The notes under the pieces: generated by a model
Seen by the model: the letters and a program-made list of their open reading frames with translations, nothing else
What the model was told of the DNA's origin: nothing
Databases searched by the model: none
In this document: piece by piece, positions 8,222 through 18,320 of the stretch
Layout: the number at the start of each line of letters is the position of its first letter
Position numbering within the stretch: the first letter of the stretch is position 1
Source of the DNA: Candidatus Chlamydia corallus
Lineage (GTDB): Bacteria; Chlamydiota; Chlamydiia; Chlamydiales; Chlamydiaceae
Assembly: GCF_002817655.1 (NCBI RefSeq)
Contig: NZ_NWQK01000002.1
Location: 1 to 64,000 of the forward strand
DNA: 64,000 nucleotides
Direction of reading: 5' to 3'
Position numbers and translations under genes: made by a program

Positions 8222-11176
8222 GTGACAGAAACATGTATTCGTGTTACAGCAAACGAATATCTCGATAACTATCTTCTACATCCTATGTCACGCTTGGATA
8301 TTTTTGTTTTCGATTCTCTGATCTCCAACCAGAATCAAAATCCTCTTGAGGAGATTTTCTGTTCCGAAGATGCTATGTTATTTAAAGCATATCGTACTAC
8401 AGCCCTACAGTCACCTCTAGCAGCTAAGAACTTAAATCACGCCCGCAAAGTGGCAAACTATATCTTAGCAGACAATGGTGAAATCGACACAGTAAAGCTC
8501 GTCGAAGCCATTCACCATCTTTCACAATGTACTTATCCCCTAGGACCTCATCGCCATAATGAAGCAAAAGCTCGTGAACATCTCCTTAAGATGTTGAAAA
8601 CTCTAAAAGAAAACCCCAAAATAAAAGAAAGCATTAAGACTCTCTTTGTTCCTTCATACTCTACAATCCAAAAACTCATCCGTCATACGTTAGCTTTGAA
8701 CCCACAGACTGTTCTCTCTAGCATTCATGTGCGTCAAGCTGTACTAACAGCACTTTTTACCTACCTTCGTCAAGATGTGGGTTCCTGTTTTGCTACTGCC
8801 CCCGCTATTCTCATCCACCAACAATATCCTGAACGTTTTCTTAAAGATCTCAGTGATTTGCTTAGCAGTGGAAAACTTTCTAGAATCGTAGGTCAACGAG
8901 AAATCACGGTTCCTATAAATCTATCGGGATGCATTGGAGAGCTCTTTAAACCATTGAGGATCCTTGATCTTTACCCTGATCCCCTTGCTAAGCTTGCTTC
9001 ATCCCCAGGGCTCCAAAAAGCCTTTTCAGCTGCAAATCTCATTACAACTCTTGGTAATCCTCAAATACAAATCCAACAACTACTATCTCATGAATACCTG
9101 ATTCAAAAACTACAAAATATCCATCAAACCGTAACTACCAATGATATTATTAAATCGACACTACTACATTACTATCAGCTACACGAAAGTACTGTAAAAG
9201 CTGTTTACCTGAAAGAAGGCTTATACACCAAAGAACAAGTTTTATTCTCAACACAACACCCTAGAGAACTTTCAGAAATCCAAAGGGTATATCACTACTT
9301 ACATGCCTATGAAGAAGCAAAATCTGCTTTTATCCATGACACTCAAAATCCTTTACTGAAAGCTTGGGAATATACGTTAGCGACTCTCGCTGATGCTAGT
9401 CAACCTACAACCTTGCACCACATCCATATTGCCTTAGGCTGGCAAAGCAAAGACCCTCATAGTTTTCTTTCTCTAGTGACAAACTTTGTTGAAGAGGAGG
9501 TAGACAACATCAGAGTGTTAGTACAACAGTGTGAGCAAACCTATCATGAAGCACGCAGCCAATTAGAATACATTGAGGGGCGCATGCGCAATCCCCTCAA
9601 CAATCAGGACAGTCAGATTTTGACGATGGACCACATGCGCTTCCGCCAAGAACTCAATAAAGCTCTTTATGATTGGGATAGTGCTCAAGAAAAAGCAAAA
9701 AAATTTCTACACCTTCCTGAATTCCTCCTAGCTTTCTATACAAAGCAAATACCACTATACTTCCGTAGTTCTTACGATGCCTTCATCCAAGAGTTTGCTC
9801 ATCTCTATGCAGATGCTCCCGCTGGTTTCCGTATTCTTTTCACTCATGGGCGAACACATCCACATACATGGTCTCCCATCTACTCGATTAATGAATTTAT
9901 AAATTTCCTCTCAGAATTTTTCACCTCCACAGAATCAGAGCTCCTTGAGAAGCATGCTGTTGTAAATCTAGAGAAAGAAACATCTCGGCTCGTCCATAAA
10001 ATCACTGCCATGCTGCACACAGATGTTTTCCAACAAGCTGTGCTTACAAGAATTTTAGAAGCCTATCAGCTTCCTGTGCCTCCATCCATCTTGAATAACT
10101 TAGATCAGCTATCACAAACTCCCTGGGTCTATGTTTCTGGAGGAACCGTGGATACTCTTCTTTCAGATTATTTTGAAAGCTCTGAACCTCTAACACGTAC
10201 AGAGAAGCACCCTGAAAACCCTCATGAATTAGCAGCTTTTTTTGCAGATGCTCTTAAAGATCTCCCTACAGGAATTAAAAGTTATCTAGAAGAGGGCTCT
10301 CATTCTCTGCTTAGCTCATCGCCAACACATGTTTTTTCTATAATTGCAGGATCTCCTCTATTTAGAGAAGCTTGGGATAATGATTGGTATAGCTACACTT
10401 GGCTTCGTGATGTGTGGGTAAAACAACACCAAGATTTTCTTTACGACACTCTATTGCCTCAGCCAAGTATCTATGCTTTCATAGAGAACTTTTGTAAAAA
10501 ATATGCGTTGCAACATGTTGCTCATGAGTTTCACGATTTCTGCTCGGACTATACACTGACTCTTCCTGAACTCTATGACAAAGGATCTCGTTTTCTAAAC
10601 TCCTTGTTCACCGAAGATAAGACTGCAGCTCCAATATATATACGGCGTCTTCTACATCATATGGTCAACGAAGTGCCTTATGTTTCAGAACAACAACTTC
10701 CTGAGGTCTTAGAAAACATCTCTTCATATCTTGGAATTTCATCACGAATTACCTACAATAAATTCCGCACTCTCATAGAGAAAACAGTCCCCAAAATGAC
10801 GCTGCTCTCATCAGCGAATCTAAGGCATCTCTATAAAGGGCTACTCATGCAAAGCTATCAAACAATCTATACCGAAGAAGACATGTACCTCCGCCTAGCA
10901 ACAGCAATGAGACATCATCATCTTGCCTATCCCGCTCCTTTGCTTTTTGGAGACAGTAACTGGCCTTATATTTATTTTGGATTCATCCTAAACCCAGGAA
11001 CCACAGAGATAGATCTTTGGAAATTTAACTATGCAGGGCTACAAGGACAGCCTTTAGATAACATCCAAGAGGTGTTCTCAACGTCAAGACCCTGGACTCT
11101 CTATGCAAATCCTATAGATTACGGCATGCCACCGCCTCCAGGCTACCGTAGCCACTTGCCAAAAGACTTTTTTTAG
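8222..11176 (+). CDS. Conserved chlamydial protein with papain-like motifs
   Basis: 984 residues, position of CT590. The GTG start at 8222 follows a strong AGGAGG. No signal peptide or clear membrane segment. A motif QDVGSCFATAP around Cys189 resembles the active-site cysteine helix of papain-family proteases. Far downstream, a His triplet (898-900) precedes Asp911 and Asn913-Trp914, an order and spacing like the papain His and Asn. Between them is a long, mostly helical, charged region. No named family is recognised with certainty. The gene ends one base from sdhB on the opposite strand and follows the rsbU pair with a 57-base gap. Protease activity is inferred, not shown. Confidence 0.8.
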   Translation: MTETCIRVTANEYLDNYLLHPMSRLDIFVFDSLISNQNQNPLEEIFCSEDAMLFKAYRTTALQSPLAAKNLNHARKVANYILADNGEIDTVKLVEAIHHLSQCTYPLGPHRHNEAKAREHLLKMLKTLKENPKIKESIKTLFVPSYSTIQKLIRHTLALNPQTVLSSIHVRQAVLTALFTYLRQDVGSCFATAPAILIHQQYPERFLKDLSDLLSSGKLSRIVGQREITVPINLSGCIGELFKPLRILDLYPDPLAKLASSPGLQKAFSAANLITTLGNPQIQIQQLLSHEYLIQKLQNIHQTVTTNDIIKSTLLHYYQLHESTVKAVYLKEGLYTKEQVLFSTQHPRELSEIQRVYHYLHAYEEAKSAFIHDTQNPLLKAWEYTLATLADASQPTTLHHIHIALGWQSKDPHSFLSLVTNFVEEEVDNIRVLVQQCEQTYHEARSQLEYIEGRMRNPLNNQDSQILTMDHMRFRQELNKALYDWDSAQEKAKKFLHLPEFLLAFYTKQIPLYFRSSYDAFIQEFAHLYADAPAGFRILFTHGRTHPHTWSPIYSINEFINFLSEFFTSTESELLEKHAVVNLEKETSRLVHKITAMLHTDVFQQAVLTRILEAYQLPVPPSILNNLDQLSQTPWVYVSGGTVDTLLSDYFESSEPLTRTEKHPENPHELAAFFADALKDLPTGIKSYLEEGSHSLLSSSPTHVFSIIAGSPLFREAWDNDWYSYTWLRDVWVKQHQDFLYDTLLPQPSIYAFIENFCKKYALQHVAHEFHDFCSDYTLTLPELYDKGSRFLNSLFTEDKTAAPIYIRRLLHHMVNEVPYVSEQQLPEVLENISSYLGISSRITYNKFRTLIEKTVPKMTLLSSANLRHLYKGLLMQSYQTIYTEEDMYLRLATAMRHHHLAYPAPLLFGDSNWPYIYFGFILNPGTTEIDLWKFNYAGLQGQPLDNIQEVFSTSRPWTLYANPIDYGMPPPPGYRSHLPKDFF

Positions 11177-11177
11177 G

Positions 11178-11951
11178 CTATCTTTTCTTTTTAAAAAGTG
11201 CTGAAAATAAACTTTTTAAAGAAAACTTCGCAATTTGACGACCCATAGCAGAAATACTTTCCGTAAGGGGAAGTTTCTTAGGACAAACACGTACACAGTT
11301 ATGAGCCTGACCACAACCCTCAATTCCTCCTTTGCCCATAAGAGCTTGCCACCTTCTTTTAGACTGCTTATCCCCAGGATAGGTATTAAAATAACGCGCT
11401 TGAGAAATTGCTGCAGGACCTATGAAGCTACTTTTATTATCAATTTGGGGACAAGCTTCCGTACAGCAACCGCACGTCATACACTGCGATAATGCATAAA
11501 GAAGCTCTTGCTGTTCCTGAGTGACCCTAGGACCAAAGGTCTCCCCTTCAATATCCGCAGCTACCCAACCCTGAATGCTTTGCAGATTATCAAACATAAT
11601 GGATCGATCTACAATCAAATCTCGGATTAAAGGAAACTTTGTAAGAGGAGCAACGACAATTTCTCGTGATTGCGTTGCATCGATATATTCTTGGATAAGT
11701 GCTGTACATGCCTGACGAGGGACTCCATTGACAAGAATAGAGCATGACCCACATACTTCTTCCAAGCAGCCCTGTTCCCAAACCACAGGATTGACCTTTT
11801 CCCCTAAGATATTTATCGGACGCTTTTCAATTTCCATAAGAGCGCTAATGATATTTTCTCCAGGATGTAAAGGAAGCTCGAACCTTTCCCAGTATTGCTT
11901 ACCTGGAATACCTCTGTAAATTTTTAAAATAAAAGTCTCTAGATTCTCCAT
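11178..11951 (-). CDS. sdhB: Succinate dehydrogenase iron-sulfur subunit
   Basis: 257 residues. The N-terminal [2Fe-2S] ferredoxin domain has CLEEVCGSCS and a later Cys in PRQAC. The C-terminal cluster domain has CMTCGCCTEACP and CGQAHNCVRVCPKK, the ligands of the [4Fe-4S] and [3Fe-4S] centres. It carries electrons from SdhA to the quinone site in SdhC. Third gene of the sdhC-sdhA-sdhB run, 13 bases after sdhA. It converges with the 984-residue gene, leaving one base between the stops. Confidence 0.97.
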   Translation of the reverse strand: MENLETFILKIYRGIPGKQYWERFELPLHPGENIISALMEIEKRPINILGEKVNPVVWEQGCLEEVCGSCSILVNGVPRQACTALIQEYIDATQSREIVVAPLTKFPLIRDLIVDRSIMFDNLQSIQGWVAADIEGETFGPRVTQEQQELLYALSQCMTCGCCTEACPQIDNKSSFIGPAAISQARYFNTYPGDKQSKRRWQALMGKGGIEGCGQAHNCVRVCPKKLPLTESISAMGRQIAKFSLKSLFSALFKKKR

Positions 11952-11964
11952 GATCTCTCTCTTT

Positions 11965-13845
11965 CTATAAGGGTAGACAGATATTATCTGGAATGTTCGT
12001 TAGTTCTATTTTTCCTGCTGAAGATTTTGTATAATCCCGGAGAGTGGGAGCTACATGCCGAGTATCTACAGGAAGATAGGAAATCTTAGGTTCTTCAGAA
12101 GCATGGACAGCTACTGTAGTCTTCAACCAATGCTCATCATCTCTCTCGGGAAACTCTGGTTTGTAATGAGAACCTCGAAATTCATTGCGTAGAAAAGCCC
12201 CCTTCGTAATCGCTAATGCTAGTTCTAACATGGGGCCCATTTGCTTTACAAAATGGAACGATTTATTCGCAAATGGTGAGGAATCCAAAACGGAGACGTT
12301 TTTTAATCGCTCACGAAATTCTTTCAATTTATCCATAGTTTCTTGAAGATCTCGATTATTTCGTTTTACCGTAACATTTCGCACCATAATCTTTGCGATT
12401 TCCTCATGCAAAACAAAAATATTCTCTTTTCCTGAGGCAGATAAAAGACGAGCATTCTCCTCTTTTTCCTCTTGTAGAGCACGATCAAAATCACTAGATG
12501 TTGCCTGAGATGCGCCAAAAGCCTCTATAAAACGAGCAGCTTCATCTGCAGAAACAAGACCCGCAAACAAACAGGAAAGTAAAGAATTAGCACCTAAGCG
12601 ATTGGCTCCGTGGTATTGGAAATCAGATTCGCCGCAATTAAAGCATCCAGGAATATTCGTCATCTGACGGAATCGACTGTCACGATCAGGATCATTCGCA
12701 GCTGGCCAATCTACCCAAGCACCTCCCATAGAATAGTGCACGGCAGGGAAAATCCTCATAGGAACGGTATTGGGGTCTTCGCCAGTAAATTTCTTATAAA
12801 TATCCAAAACAACTTCTAGCTTATGGCGAGTTGTGGCTGGCAGATGGGTAACATCTAAGTATACTTCCATGCGTCCGTCAATTCCTAGCCCAGCTTCGCA
12901 CACACGTAAAATAGCACGAGCTCCTACATCACGGCTTACAAGATTTCCATAAGCAGGATACATATCTTCTAAGAAATACCAAGGAGCTCCTGTCTCTCCA
13001 CAAGGACGTTCAGAACCATCAGGAAATACAATCGACTTCGAAGAGTTTCCAGGAACCCAAACACGACCACCCTCACCACGCACAGACTCTGAAATTAATC
13101 GCAACTTATCCCTCCCAGGAATGGCTGTAGGATGAATTTGTATAAACTCTGGATTTGCATATGCCATGCCTTGTAAAAAAAGTCTTCCGTTCGCAGCACC
13201 TGTACAAAACGTAGAGTTTGTGGACATCTTAAAAATAACTCCAGGACCCCCTGTAGCTATAATGACAGCGTCACCTCGCAAAATCTCGAGACGATTATTA
13301 AATAAATTCATTAATATAATGCCGCAAGCACGTCCTGCATTATCTCTAACTAAACGCACAAATTCATGATTCTCTCGTTTTATCACCCTACCAGCACTTT
13401 CTCGGCGTCGCACCTGCTCATCTAGGGTATACATAAGCTGTTGCCCTGTAGAAGCTCCGCAAAACACCGTGCGGTGGTATAACGTACCTCCAAATCTACG
13501 AACATCCAAGTTCCCAGAAGAACCCCGATTAAAAGGACAACCGAAATTATCTAGCATTCTAATGATTCTAGGTGCTGCAAGACACATTTCCAAGACAGGG
13601 GGCTGATCAGCAAGAAAATCTCCACCTTTAATTGTATCATAGGCGTGAATGTAGGGAGAATCCTCTTCTTCGGGCTTTAGATTTAAGGCAGCGTTAATTC
13701 CTCCTTGAGCACAAACGGAGTGGGAGCGCTTTACCTTAGTCAGAGATACGAGCTCTACAATAATCCCAAATTTGGCTAACTGCATAGCTGCTGATAATCC
13801 AGCCAATCCCCCGCCAACAACAATCACTTTTCGATTTTCATCCAT
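11965..13845 (-). CDS. sdhA: Succinate dehydrogenase flavoprotein subunit
   Basis: 626 residues. The N-terminal FAD-binding motif is VVGGGLAGLSAAM, followed by RSHSVCAQGGINAA, in which the His is the covalent FAD attachment site of the family. Substrate-site blocks such as HPTA and the HGANRLGANSLL signature are present. It oxidises succinate to fumarate in a truncated TCA cycle and works at the inner membrane with SdhB and SdhC. It lies 3 bases after sdhC and 13 before sdhB, so one operon. It matches the Bacillus-type enzyme in layout. Confidence 0.97.
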   Translation of the reverse strand: MDENRKVIVVGGGLAGLSAAMQLAKFGIIVELVSLTKVKRSHSVCAQGGINAALNLKPEEEDSPYIHAYDTIKGGDFLADQPPVLEMCLAAPRIIRMLDNFGCPFNRGSSGNLDVRRFGGTLYHRTVFCGASTGQQLMYTLDEQVRRRESAGRVIKRENHEFVRLVRDNAGRACGIILMNLFNNRLEILRGDAVIIATGGPGVIFKMSTNSTFCTGAANGRLFLQGMAYANPEFIQIHPTAIPGRDKLRLISESVRGEGGRVWVPGNSSKSIVFPDGSERPCGETGAPWYFLEDMYPAYGNLVSRDVGARAILRVCEAGLGIDGRMEVYLDVTHLPATTRHKLEVVLDIYKKFTGEDPNTVPMRIFPAVHYSMGGAWVDWPAANDPDRDSRFRQMTNIPGCFNCGESDFQYHGANRLGANSLLSCLFAGLVSADEAARFIEAFGASQATSSDFDRALQEEKEENARLLSASGKENIFVLHEEIAKIMVRNVTVKRNNRDLQETMDKLKEFRERLKNVSVLDSSPFANKSFHFVKQMGPMLELALAITKGAFLRNEFRGSHYKPEFPERDDEHWLKTTVAVHASEEPKISYLPVDTRHVAPTLRDYTKSSAGKIELTNIPDNICLPL

Positions 13846-13848
13846 ATT

Positions 13849-14742
13849 CTATGCCACGCTATACAAATTCCAAATCACACTCACTCCCATGATAGTTACA
13901 ACAACCATAGCAAGGTAACATACTATCCGCAATACTGCTTGCAGCCGTAGAGAAATGATAACACCCCAACGAGAGCAAAAGGTCCACAGCCCATTAAACC
14001 CATGAAATCCAGCAGCAATGACCAAGATAGTATATAGGAGAGCTACTGGTAGAGACCCCAAGGCATCACGTACTACATAAAGAAATGCGACACCCGCACT
14101 TGGAGTCAATAAATACGAACTCCTCTCAGACAATAACTCCGCATCAACACGATCTAAAGCTCCACGAGGCACTTCTAGGATCGAATCTTCTGTGTTAGCA
14201 ATATTCAAAGTTAAAAAATCTTTTGTTCCACGAACAATAGCACGATAGCGAGAAGGTTGAATGTCTACAGCATAGTAGGTAGTTCCACGGATATCGACAT
14301 GCACGGGATAACGAACAAAACGCAAATGAGCAACATGGAAAGCGATTCCAAAGAGCAAAATCCACGCTGTCCACCTTTGCCATGTGTAGCTGTAATTTTT
14401 CACATAACGTAAACAGGGTTGACTTCCATCACCACAAGAAGAATTACTTTTTCCCTGAAAGAGATACACAGTACCAATAATCGCATGAGAAAGAAAAGGA
14501 AGCGCCAAACAAACAATTTCAATAATTTTCAGCCCTGGCACCTTGTGGAAGCTGTTGACCATAGCAACAAAACCTTTCCCTTGGGAAAAGTAAGAAGAAG
14601 CTAGCATATTGGTAAATAAGTGTTCACATAAGAAAAAAGTAAACGCTATACCAGCTAAAGAGTGAATACAACGCAAGGCAAACGCAATATAATACTTACC
14701 TTTTTTTTGTGACACTTCGGGGCAGATTTCACGTCGCGACAT
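13849..14742 (-). CDS. sdhC: Succinate dehydrogenase cytochrome b subunit
   Basis: 297 residues with about five hydrophobic segments, as in the single-anchor (Bacillus-type) succinate:menaquinone reductase. Candidate haem-ligand histidines lie in RCIHSLAG, FLSHAIIG and AFHVAHL. No sdhD is present, as expected for this class. A loop of about 70 residues between the third and fourth membrane segments makes it longer than the usual ~200-residue form. First gene of the sdh operon. The 145 bases before it should hold the promoter, though I see no clear -35/-10 pair. Confidence 0.93.
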   Translation of the reverse strand: MSRREICPEVSQKKGKYYIAFALRCIHSLAGIAFTFFLCEHLFTNMLASSYFSQGKGFVAMVNSFHKVPGLKIIEIVCLALPFLSHAIIGTVYLFQGKSNSSCGDGSQPCLRYVKNYSYTWQRWTAWILLFGIAFHVAHLRFVRYPVHVDIRGTTYYAVDIQPSRYRAIVRGTKDFLTLNIANTEDSILEVPRGALDRVDAELLSERSSYLLTPSAGVAFLYVVRDALGSLPVALLYTILVIAAGFHGFNGLWTFCSRWGVIISLRLQAVLRIVCYLAMVVVTIMGVSVIWNLYSVA

Positions 14743-14887
14743 TCTAAAACTTTTTACTAAATTTTAAGTTCAACTCAACATAGAGGTTAGAATAAAATTA
14801 TGGAAAGTAATTTTTCATAAGAAACAGAAGCTTATAGGACAAAATAGAAAAAAAATAATCGAGTCCTGAGACCACCTTCAAACCTTT

Positions 14888-15676
14888 TTAACCCTGCAAA
14901 AAGCGTAAGACGTTGTTGTACGCAAGAGCGGCGAGTTCTTGTGGGAGCATCCCTTTTAAATTAGCAATGGCATTTATGGTGTGGATCACATGAGCTGGCT
15001 CATTTTTCTTTCCCCGATGAGGAACGGGAGCAAGAAAAGGCGCATCGGTCTCTATTAAAAGATGTTCCATAGGACATTGTGCAACTAGATCACGCAAATC
15101 TTGAGCATTTTTAAAAGTCACTATCCCACTTATAGAGATAAACCATCCGCGAGAGATCAGTTCCTGCGCTTCTTCTAAGGTGCCTGTAAAGCAATGTAAC
15201 ATACCGGAACGTGCACGCGGGTCGTTATGGTAGTACTGATCTAGCATATGAAAAAAATCGCTAAAAGCACCACGACAATGGACAACAAGAGGTAGTTCAC
15301 ATTCTAAAGATAAAGCCAAATAGCGTTCGAGAACCTCTTTCTGGCGCGCTATCCCTTCTTCTGTAACTGCAAAGCAATAATCTAAGCCCACTTCTCCGAT
15401 TGCAGCAAGTTTTTTACTATGTGCTGCAGCATGAAAATTTCTGAAGTCTTTTTCGATATCCTGATCCGCATCTTGAGGAGGTGTCCCTCCAACATGGCAA
15501 AATCGGATTTTAGGAAAACGTTCAGCATAAGCAAAGGACCGATTCAACTCCTCTTCTGTTGTTGTTACATTAACAACTAGCGACACTCCAGAATCTTGAG
15601 CACGTTGTAATACGCTGTCAATATCCTCATAAAAAGCCTCATCAGAAAGATGAAGATGAGCGTCAGCCAAATCCAT
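14888..15676 (-). CDS. tatD: TatD-family metal-dependent DNase
   Basis: 262 residues from the ATG at 15676, chosen because AGGAG lies seven bases upstream; an upstream in-frame start at 15697 has no such site. The protein starts DLADAHLHL, the first metal-ligand motif of the amidohydrolase fold. It also has IGEVGLDY, LVVHCRGAF, MLHCFTG and LIETDAPFLAP, all characteristic of TatD/YcfH hydrolases. A deoxyribonuclease role in DNA quality control is family knowledge. Position matches CT594. Confidence 0.94.
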   Translation of the reverse strand: MDLADAHLHLSDEAFYEDIDSVLQRAQDSGVSLVVNVTTTEEELNRSFAYAERFPKIRFCHVGGTPPQDADQDIEKDFRNFHAAAHSKKLAAIGEVGLDYCFAVTEEGIARQKEVLERYLALSLECELPLVVHCRGAFSDFFHMLDQYYHNDPRARSGMLHCFTGTLEEAQELISRGWFISISGIVTFKNAQDLRDLVAQCPMEHLLIETDAPFLAPVPHRGKKNEPAHVIHTINAIANLKGMLPQELAALAYNNVLRFLQG

Positions 15677-16010
15677 AAGTTTTCTCCTAGTAAGCAAATT
15701 CGTGAAAAATTAAGAAAAAGAATCCCTTATAGAATACACGCTCTTAAAAATATCTTCACTAAAGATACTTATATAAAGGGGAACTCTGGATCCGCCCTCG
15801 TATTCGGACAAACTACAGATACAAATATTCAAGAAAGAGATTCCACTCAATATTCTAACGAATCTGCTCTCCAAGACAACAGTACTTTCTACTTGATATT
15901 CCTATTACAAATAAAAAGGGGCAGCATTTGCTGCCCCAAACAACCGTTTTCACATGATCCCCAGATCGTTAAACCCATGGATATTTTTGAATCCTAGGAC
16001 TCGTCCTGTC
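15677..16010. other. Intergenic region between dsbD and tatD
   Basis: 334 bases. Holds the dsbD terminator at 15911-15937 and, presumably, the tatD promoter. A 115-codon plus-strand frame (15650-15997) crosses it but overlaps the tatD 5' end and the terminator and has no recognisable protein features, so I do not call it a gene. Confidence 0.6.
15911..15937 (-). terminator. Rho-independent terminator of dsbD
   Basis: On the minus strand an 8-base GC-rich stem GGGGCAGC / GCTGCCCC with a 4-base loop is followed directly by TTTTTAT. It lies about 75 bases after the dsbD stop. Confidence 0.85.
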
Positions 16011-18149
16011 CTAAAATCGATTCAAAATGTCTTCTAAAAGATTTTGTGTAATCTTTTCTGGAAGCACAACAGGTGAAGAGTTGTCGCCAGGATAGTAGAC
16101 ATAAGAAGGCACACTTGCTCTGCCTAAGCGAGCAAGTTCTTCTGTAATGCCTGGATCCTTACGGGTCCAATCTGCTTCTAGGGTAACAATTCCATGATCT
16201 TGAAATAGCTTTTGAAGAGCATCACCATACAAAACAGGTTTATTCATCTGACAAGTCAAGCACCACTTTGCTGTAAAGTTCACAAATACAGAACGACCCT
16301 GTGCTCGCAGTTGAGCAAGCTTTTCTAAAGAAAACGGCTGCCATGAACTATCCTCACTAACAACGACTGTCTTCTGAGATTCAACAAAGTAATGAGAAGC
16401 CAAACAACTTACAGATACAGCTGCCCCTATAAATGCAAAGAAGAATAAAGAAGCGCAGACCCGTTGTTTCTTAGGAGATACAGGAGTTCCCCAGCGCCCC
16501 AAAATCCAAGCTCCTAAGCCAGCAAGCCACAGTCCTCCAAGGAGAACAACAACAGAGGTGGTACTTGTCTCGGAACCAAAAATCCACACTAACCAAGTGA
16601 CCGTTGCCAGTAACATAAATCCTGTGAGCTGTTTAAACGTGCTCATCCATCCTCCAGGTTTTGGAAGCATGATCAACATCTTTGGAAATACAGAAAAGAG
16701 CAGGTAAGGCGAGGCCATACCCAAACCTATCGCAGTAAAAATCAAGAGCTGCTGTGCAAAAGATATAGACATGACTAATCCCAAGACGGAACCTAAAAAA
16801 GGTCCTGTACAAGGAGTGGTTACTAGCGTAGCTAAAATTCCATTAAAGAAAGACCCTATAGCTTTATTGCCTGTGCTCTTTATCTCTGAAGATTGTAATT
16901 TTCCTCCTAGATTTGCAAACATGGTCCCCATTTCAAAAAGCCCTAAAGAACTTAAAGCAAATAAGAAAAATACAATGATCAATGTCGCAACAAACATGGG
17001 TTCTTGGAGTTGAAATCCCCAGCCTATATTATGGCCTAAAATCTTAAGTATAAAAGCAATACCCGCTAATCCCCAGAAACATCCTACAACACCTAAAGTA
17101 AACCATAAGCCATTAGCAACTACAGAAGAACGATGCTCTCCAGCAGATTTTATTAAACCGTATACCTTAAGAGTTACTAAAGGAAGAACACAGGGCATAA
17201 TATTTAAAAGTACCCCGCCGAGAAAAGCCATGATCAAAATCGTTATATATTGTGAAAGTCCTGAAACAGCAGCGCTTGTTTGACCAAGAACCTCACTACG
17301 AATCGTGAGTGATTCAACAGGACGACCCGTATGATCTGCTAGCAGGAGTACACCATGAAGCTTCTCATTCTTCTGGAACCCAGAGAGATTTTTTACCTTG
17401 AATCTCCATGCCGTTCCTGTTCCCTCACTATAGGAAGTCTCTGCGTAGGCAAAGAGCTTATCGGCTTTTTCAGAAACAAACCACGCTTTCGTAGCTTTTA
17501 TCTTTTCAGAGATATTTAGAATGATCTCGTTCCCTTTTCCTCTCGCAACCTGAACAGAATGATCATTTTCTAAAACACGAGGCTGCGCACGCAAGGTCCT
17601 ACTAAATTCGATGTGTGTATCGGGATAAAGCAAAGGCTCCTTCTCTTCATAAGGCAGTGTCAATTTTAAATTGACATCCCCAGGCAAACAGCTATCTCCA
17701 CAAGCTAGCCATTCGACTCGAGCCTGCAATTCAACCTTCTGACCAGGAGTCAATCCTTTGGCAGGACGAATATCTGCGACAATAAGAGCAGAATCCTCAT
17801 ATCCGAAAAACGTTGCGCCATCTTCCTCAAATACTTTCGGAGTAGGCCAATGTTCCTCTTCAACAACGAAGCCTTCTGGTAATTGCCAAGAAATCTTAAG
17901 AGGACTTCCGATCTCTCCAGGATTTTTCCAATAGATATGGCTACCTTTAGAGGCAGTAATCTTGATTCCCACTCGGAATGTCTGTAATCCAGGAATATGG
18001 CTACCCTCAGAAAGTAGTTCCGCTCCTGGATGAGCTACTTGTTGTGTGATTTCTTCCGCCTGGATAGATGAAAAACTTCCAGATAACGCTGGGAAAGAAA
18101 AGAAAAGTGCTAACAATGTGGTTTGTAAATATGCTTTGAATTTATTCAA
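16011..18149 (-). CDS. dsbD: Thiol:disulfide interchange protein DsbD
   Basis: 712 residues. Signal peptide of about 31 residues ending near SSIQA. The periplasmic N-terminal domain includes a CGDSC pair (about residues 150-155). A central block of about eight membrane segments (300-580) has the paired Pro-Cys-rich motifs NIMPCVLP and TTPCTGPF of DsbD/CcdA. The C-terminal thioredoxin domain carries FTAKWCLTCQ near residue 629. It moves reducing power from cytoplasmic thioredoxin across the membrane to periplasmic thiols. That is relevant here because chlamydial outer-membrane complexes are heavily disulfide cross-linked. Position of CT595. Confidence 0.95.
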   Translation of the reverse strand: MNKFKAYLQTTLLALFFSFPALSGSFSSIQAEEITQQVAHPGAELLSEGSHIPGLQTFRVGIKITASKGSHIYWKNPGEIGSPLKISWQLPEGFVVEEEHWPTPKVFEEDGATFFGYEDSALIVADIRPAKGLTPGQKVELQARVEWLACGDSCLPGDVNLKLTLPYEEKEPLLYPDTHIEFSRTLRAQPRVLENDHSVQVARGKGNEIILNISEKIKATKAWFVSEKADKLFAYAETSYSEGTGTAWRFKVKNLSGFQKNEKLHGVLLLADHTGRPVESLTIRSEVLGQTSAAVSGLSQYITILIMAFLGGVLLNIMPCVLPLVTLKVYGLIKSAGEHRSSVVANGLWFTLGVVGCFWGLAGIAFILKILGHNIGWGFQLQEPMFVATLIIVFFLFALSSLGLFEMGTMFANLGGKLQSSEIKSTGNKAIGSFFNGILATLVTTPCTGPFLGSVLGLVMSISFAQQLLIFTAIGLGMASPYLLFSVFPKMLIMLPKPGGWMSTFKQLTGFMLLATVTWLVWIFGSETSTTSVVVLLGGLWLAGLGAWILGRWGTPVSPKKQRVCASLFFFAFIGAAVSVSCLASHYFVESQKTVVVSEDSSWQPFSLEKLAQLRAQGRSVFVNFTAKWCLTCQMNKPVLYGDALQKLFQDHGIVTLEADWTRKDPGITEELARLGRASVPSYVYYPGDNSSPVVLPEKITQNLLEDILNRF

Positions 18150-18246
18150 AATAACACCGCGATTTTATAAATCAAGTCACTAATTATACATTAATTTTTA
18201 ATTTAATTTTATAATCCATTTTATAAATCTTCTTTACAAAACCTGC

Positions 18247-18275
18247 TTGGCTCTATAACGAAAATTTGCTAGGAT
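18247..18275 (+). promoter_or_regulatory. Candidate promoter of the Tol-Pal operon
   Basis: TTGGCT (18247-18252), a 17-base spacer and TAGGAT (18270-18275) preceded by TGC, an extended -10. It lies about 45 bases before the exbB/tolQ start. Confidence 0.5.
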
Positions 18276-18320
18276 GATCCTTATTTTGAGATACTCCTTG
18301 CGTAAGGATTTTTATGTTCC

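Noticed and set aside
11165-11220. Terminator between sdhB and the 984-residue gene
   Set aside because: AT-rich palindromic runs occur but lie in the sdhB coding end and lack a GC stem.
15650-15997. 115-codon plus-strand frame between dsbD and tatD
   Set aside because: It runs antisense into the start of tatD, crosses the dsbD terminator hairpin and has no protein-like features.
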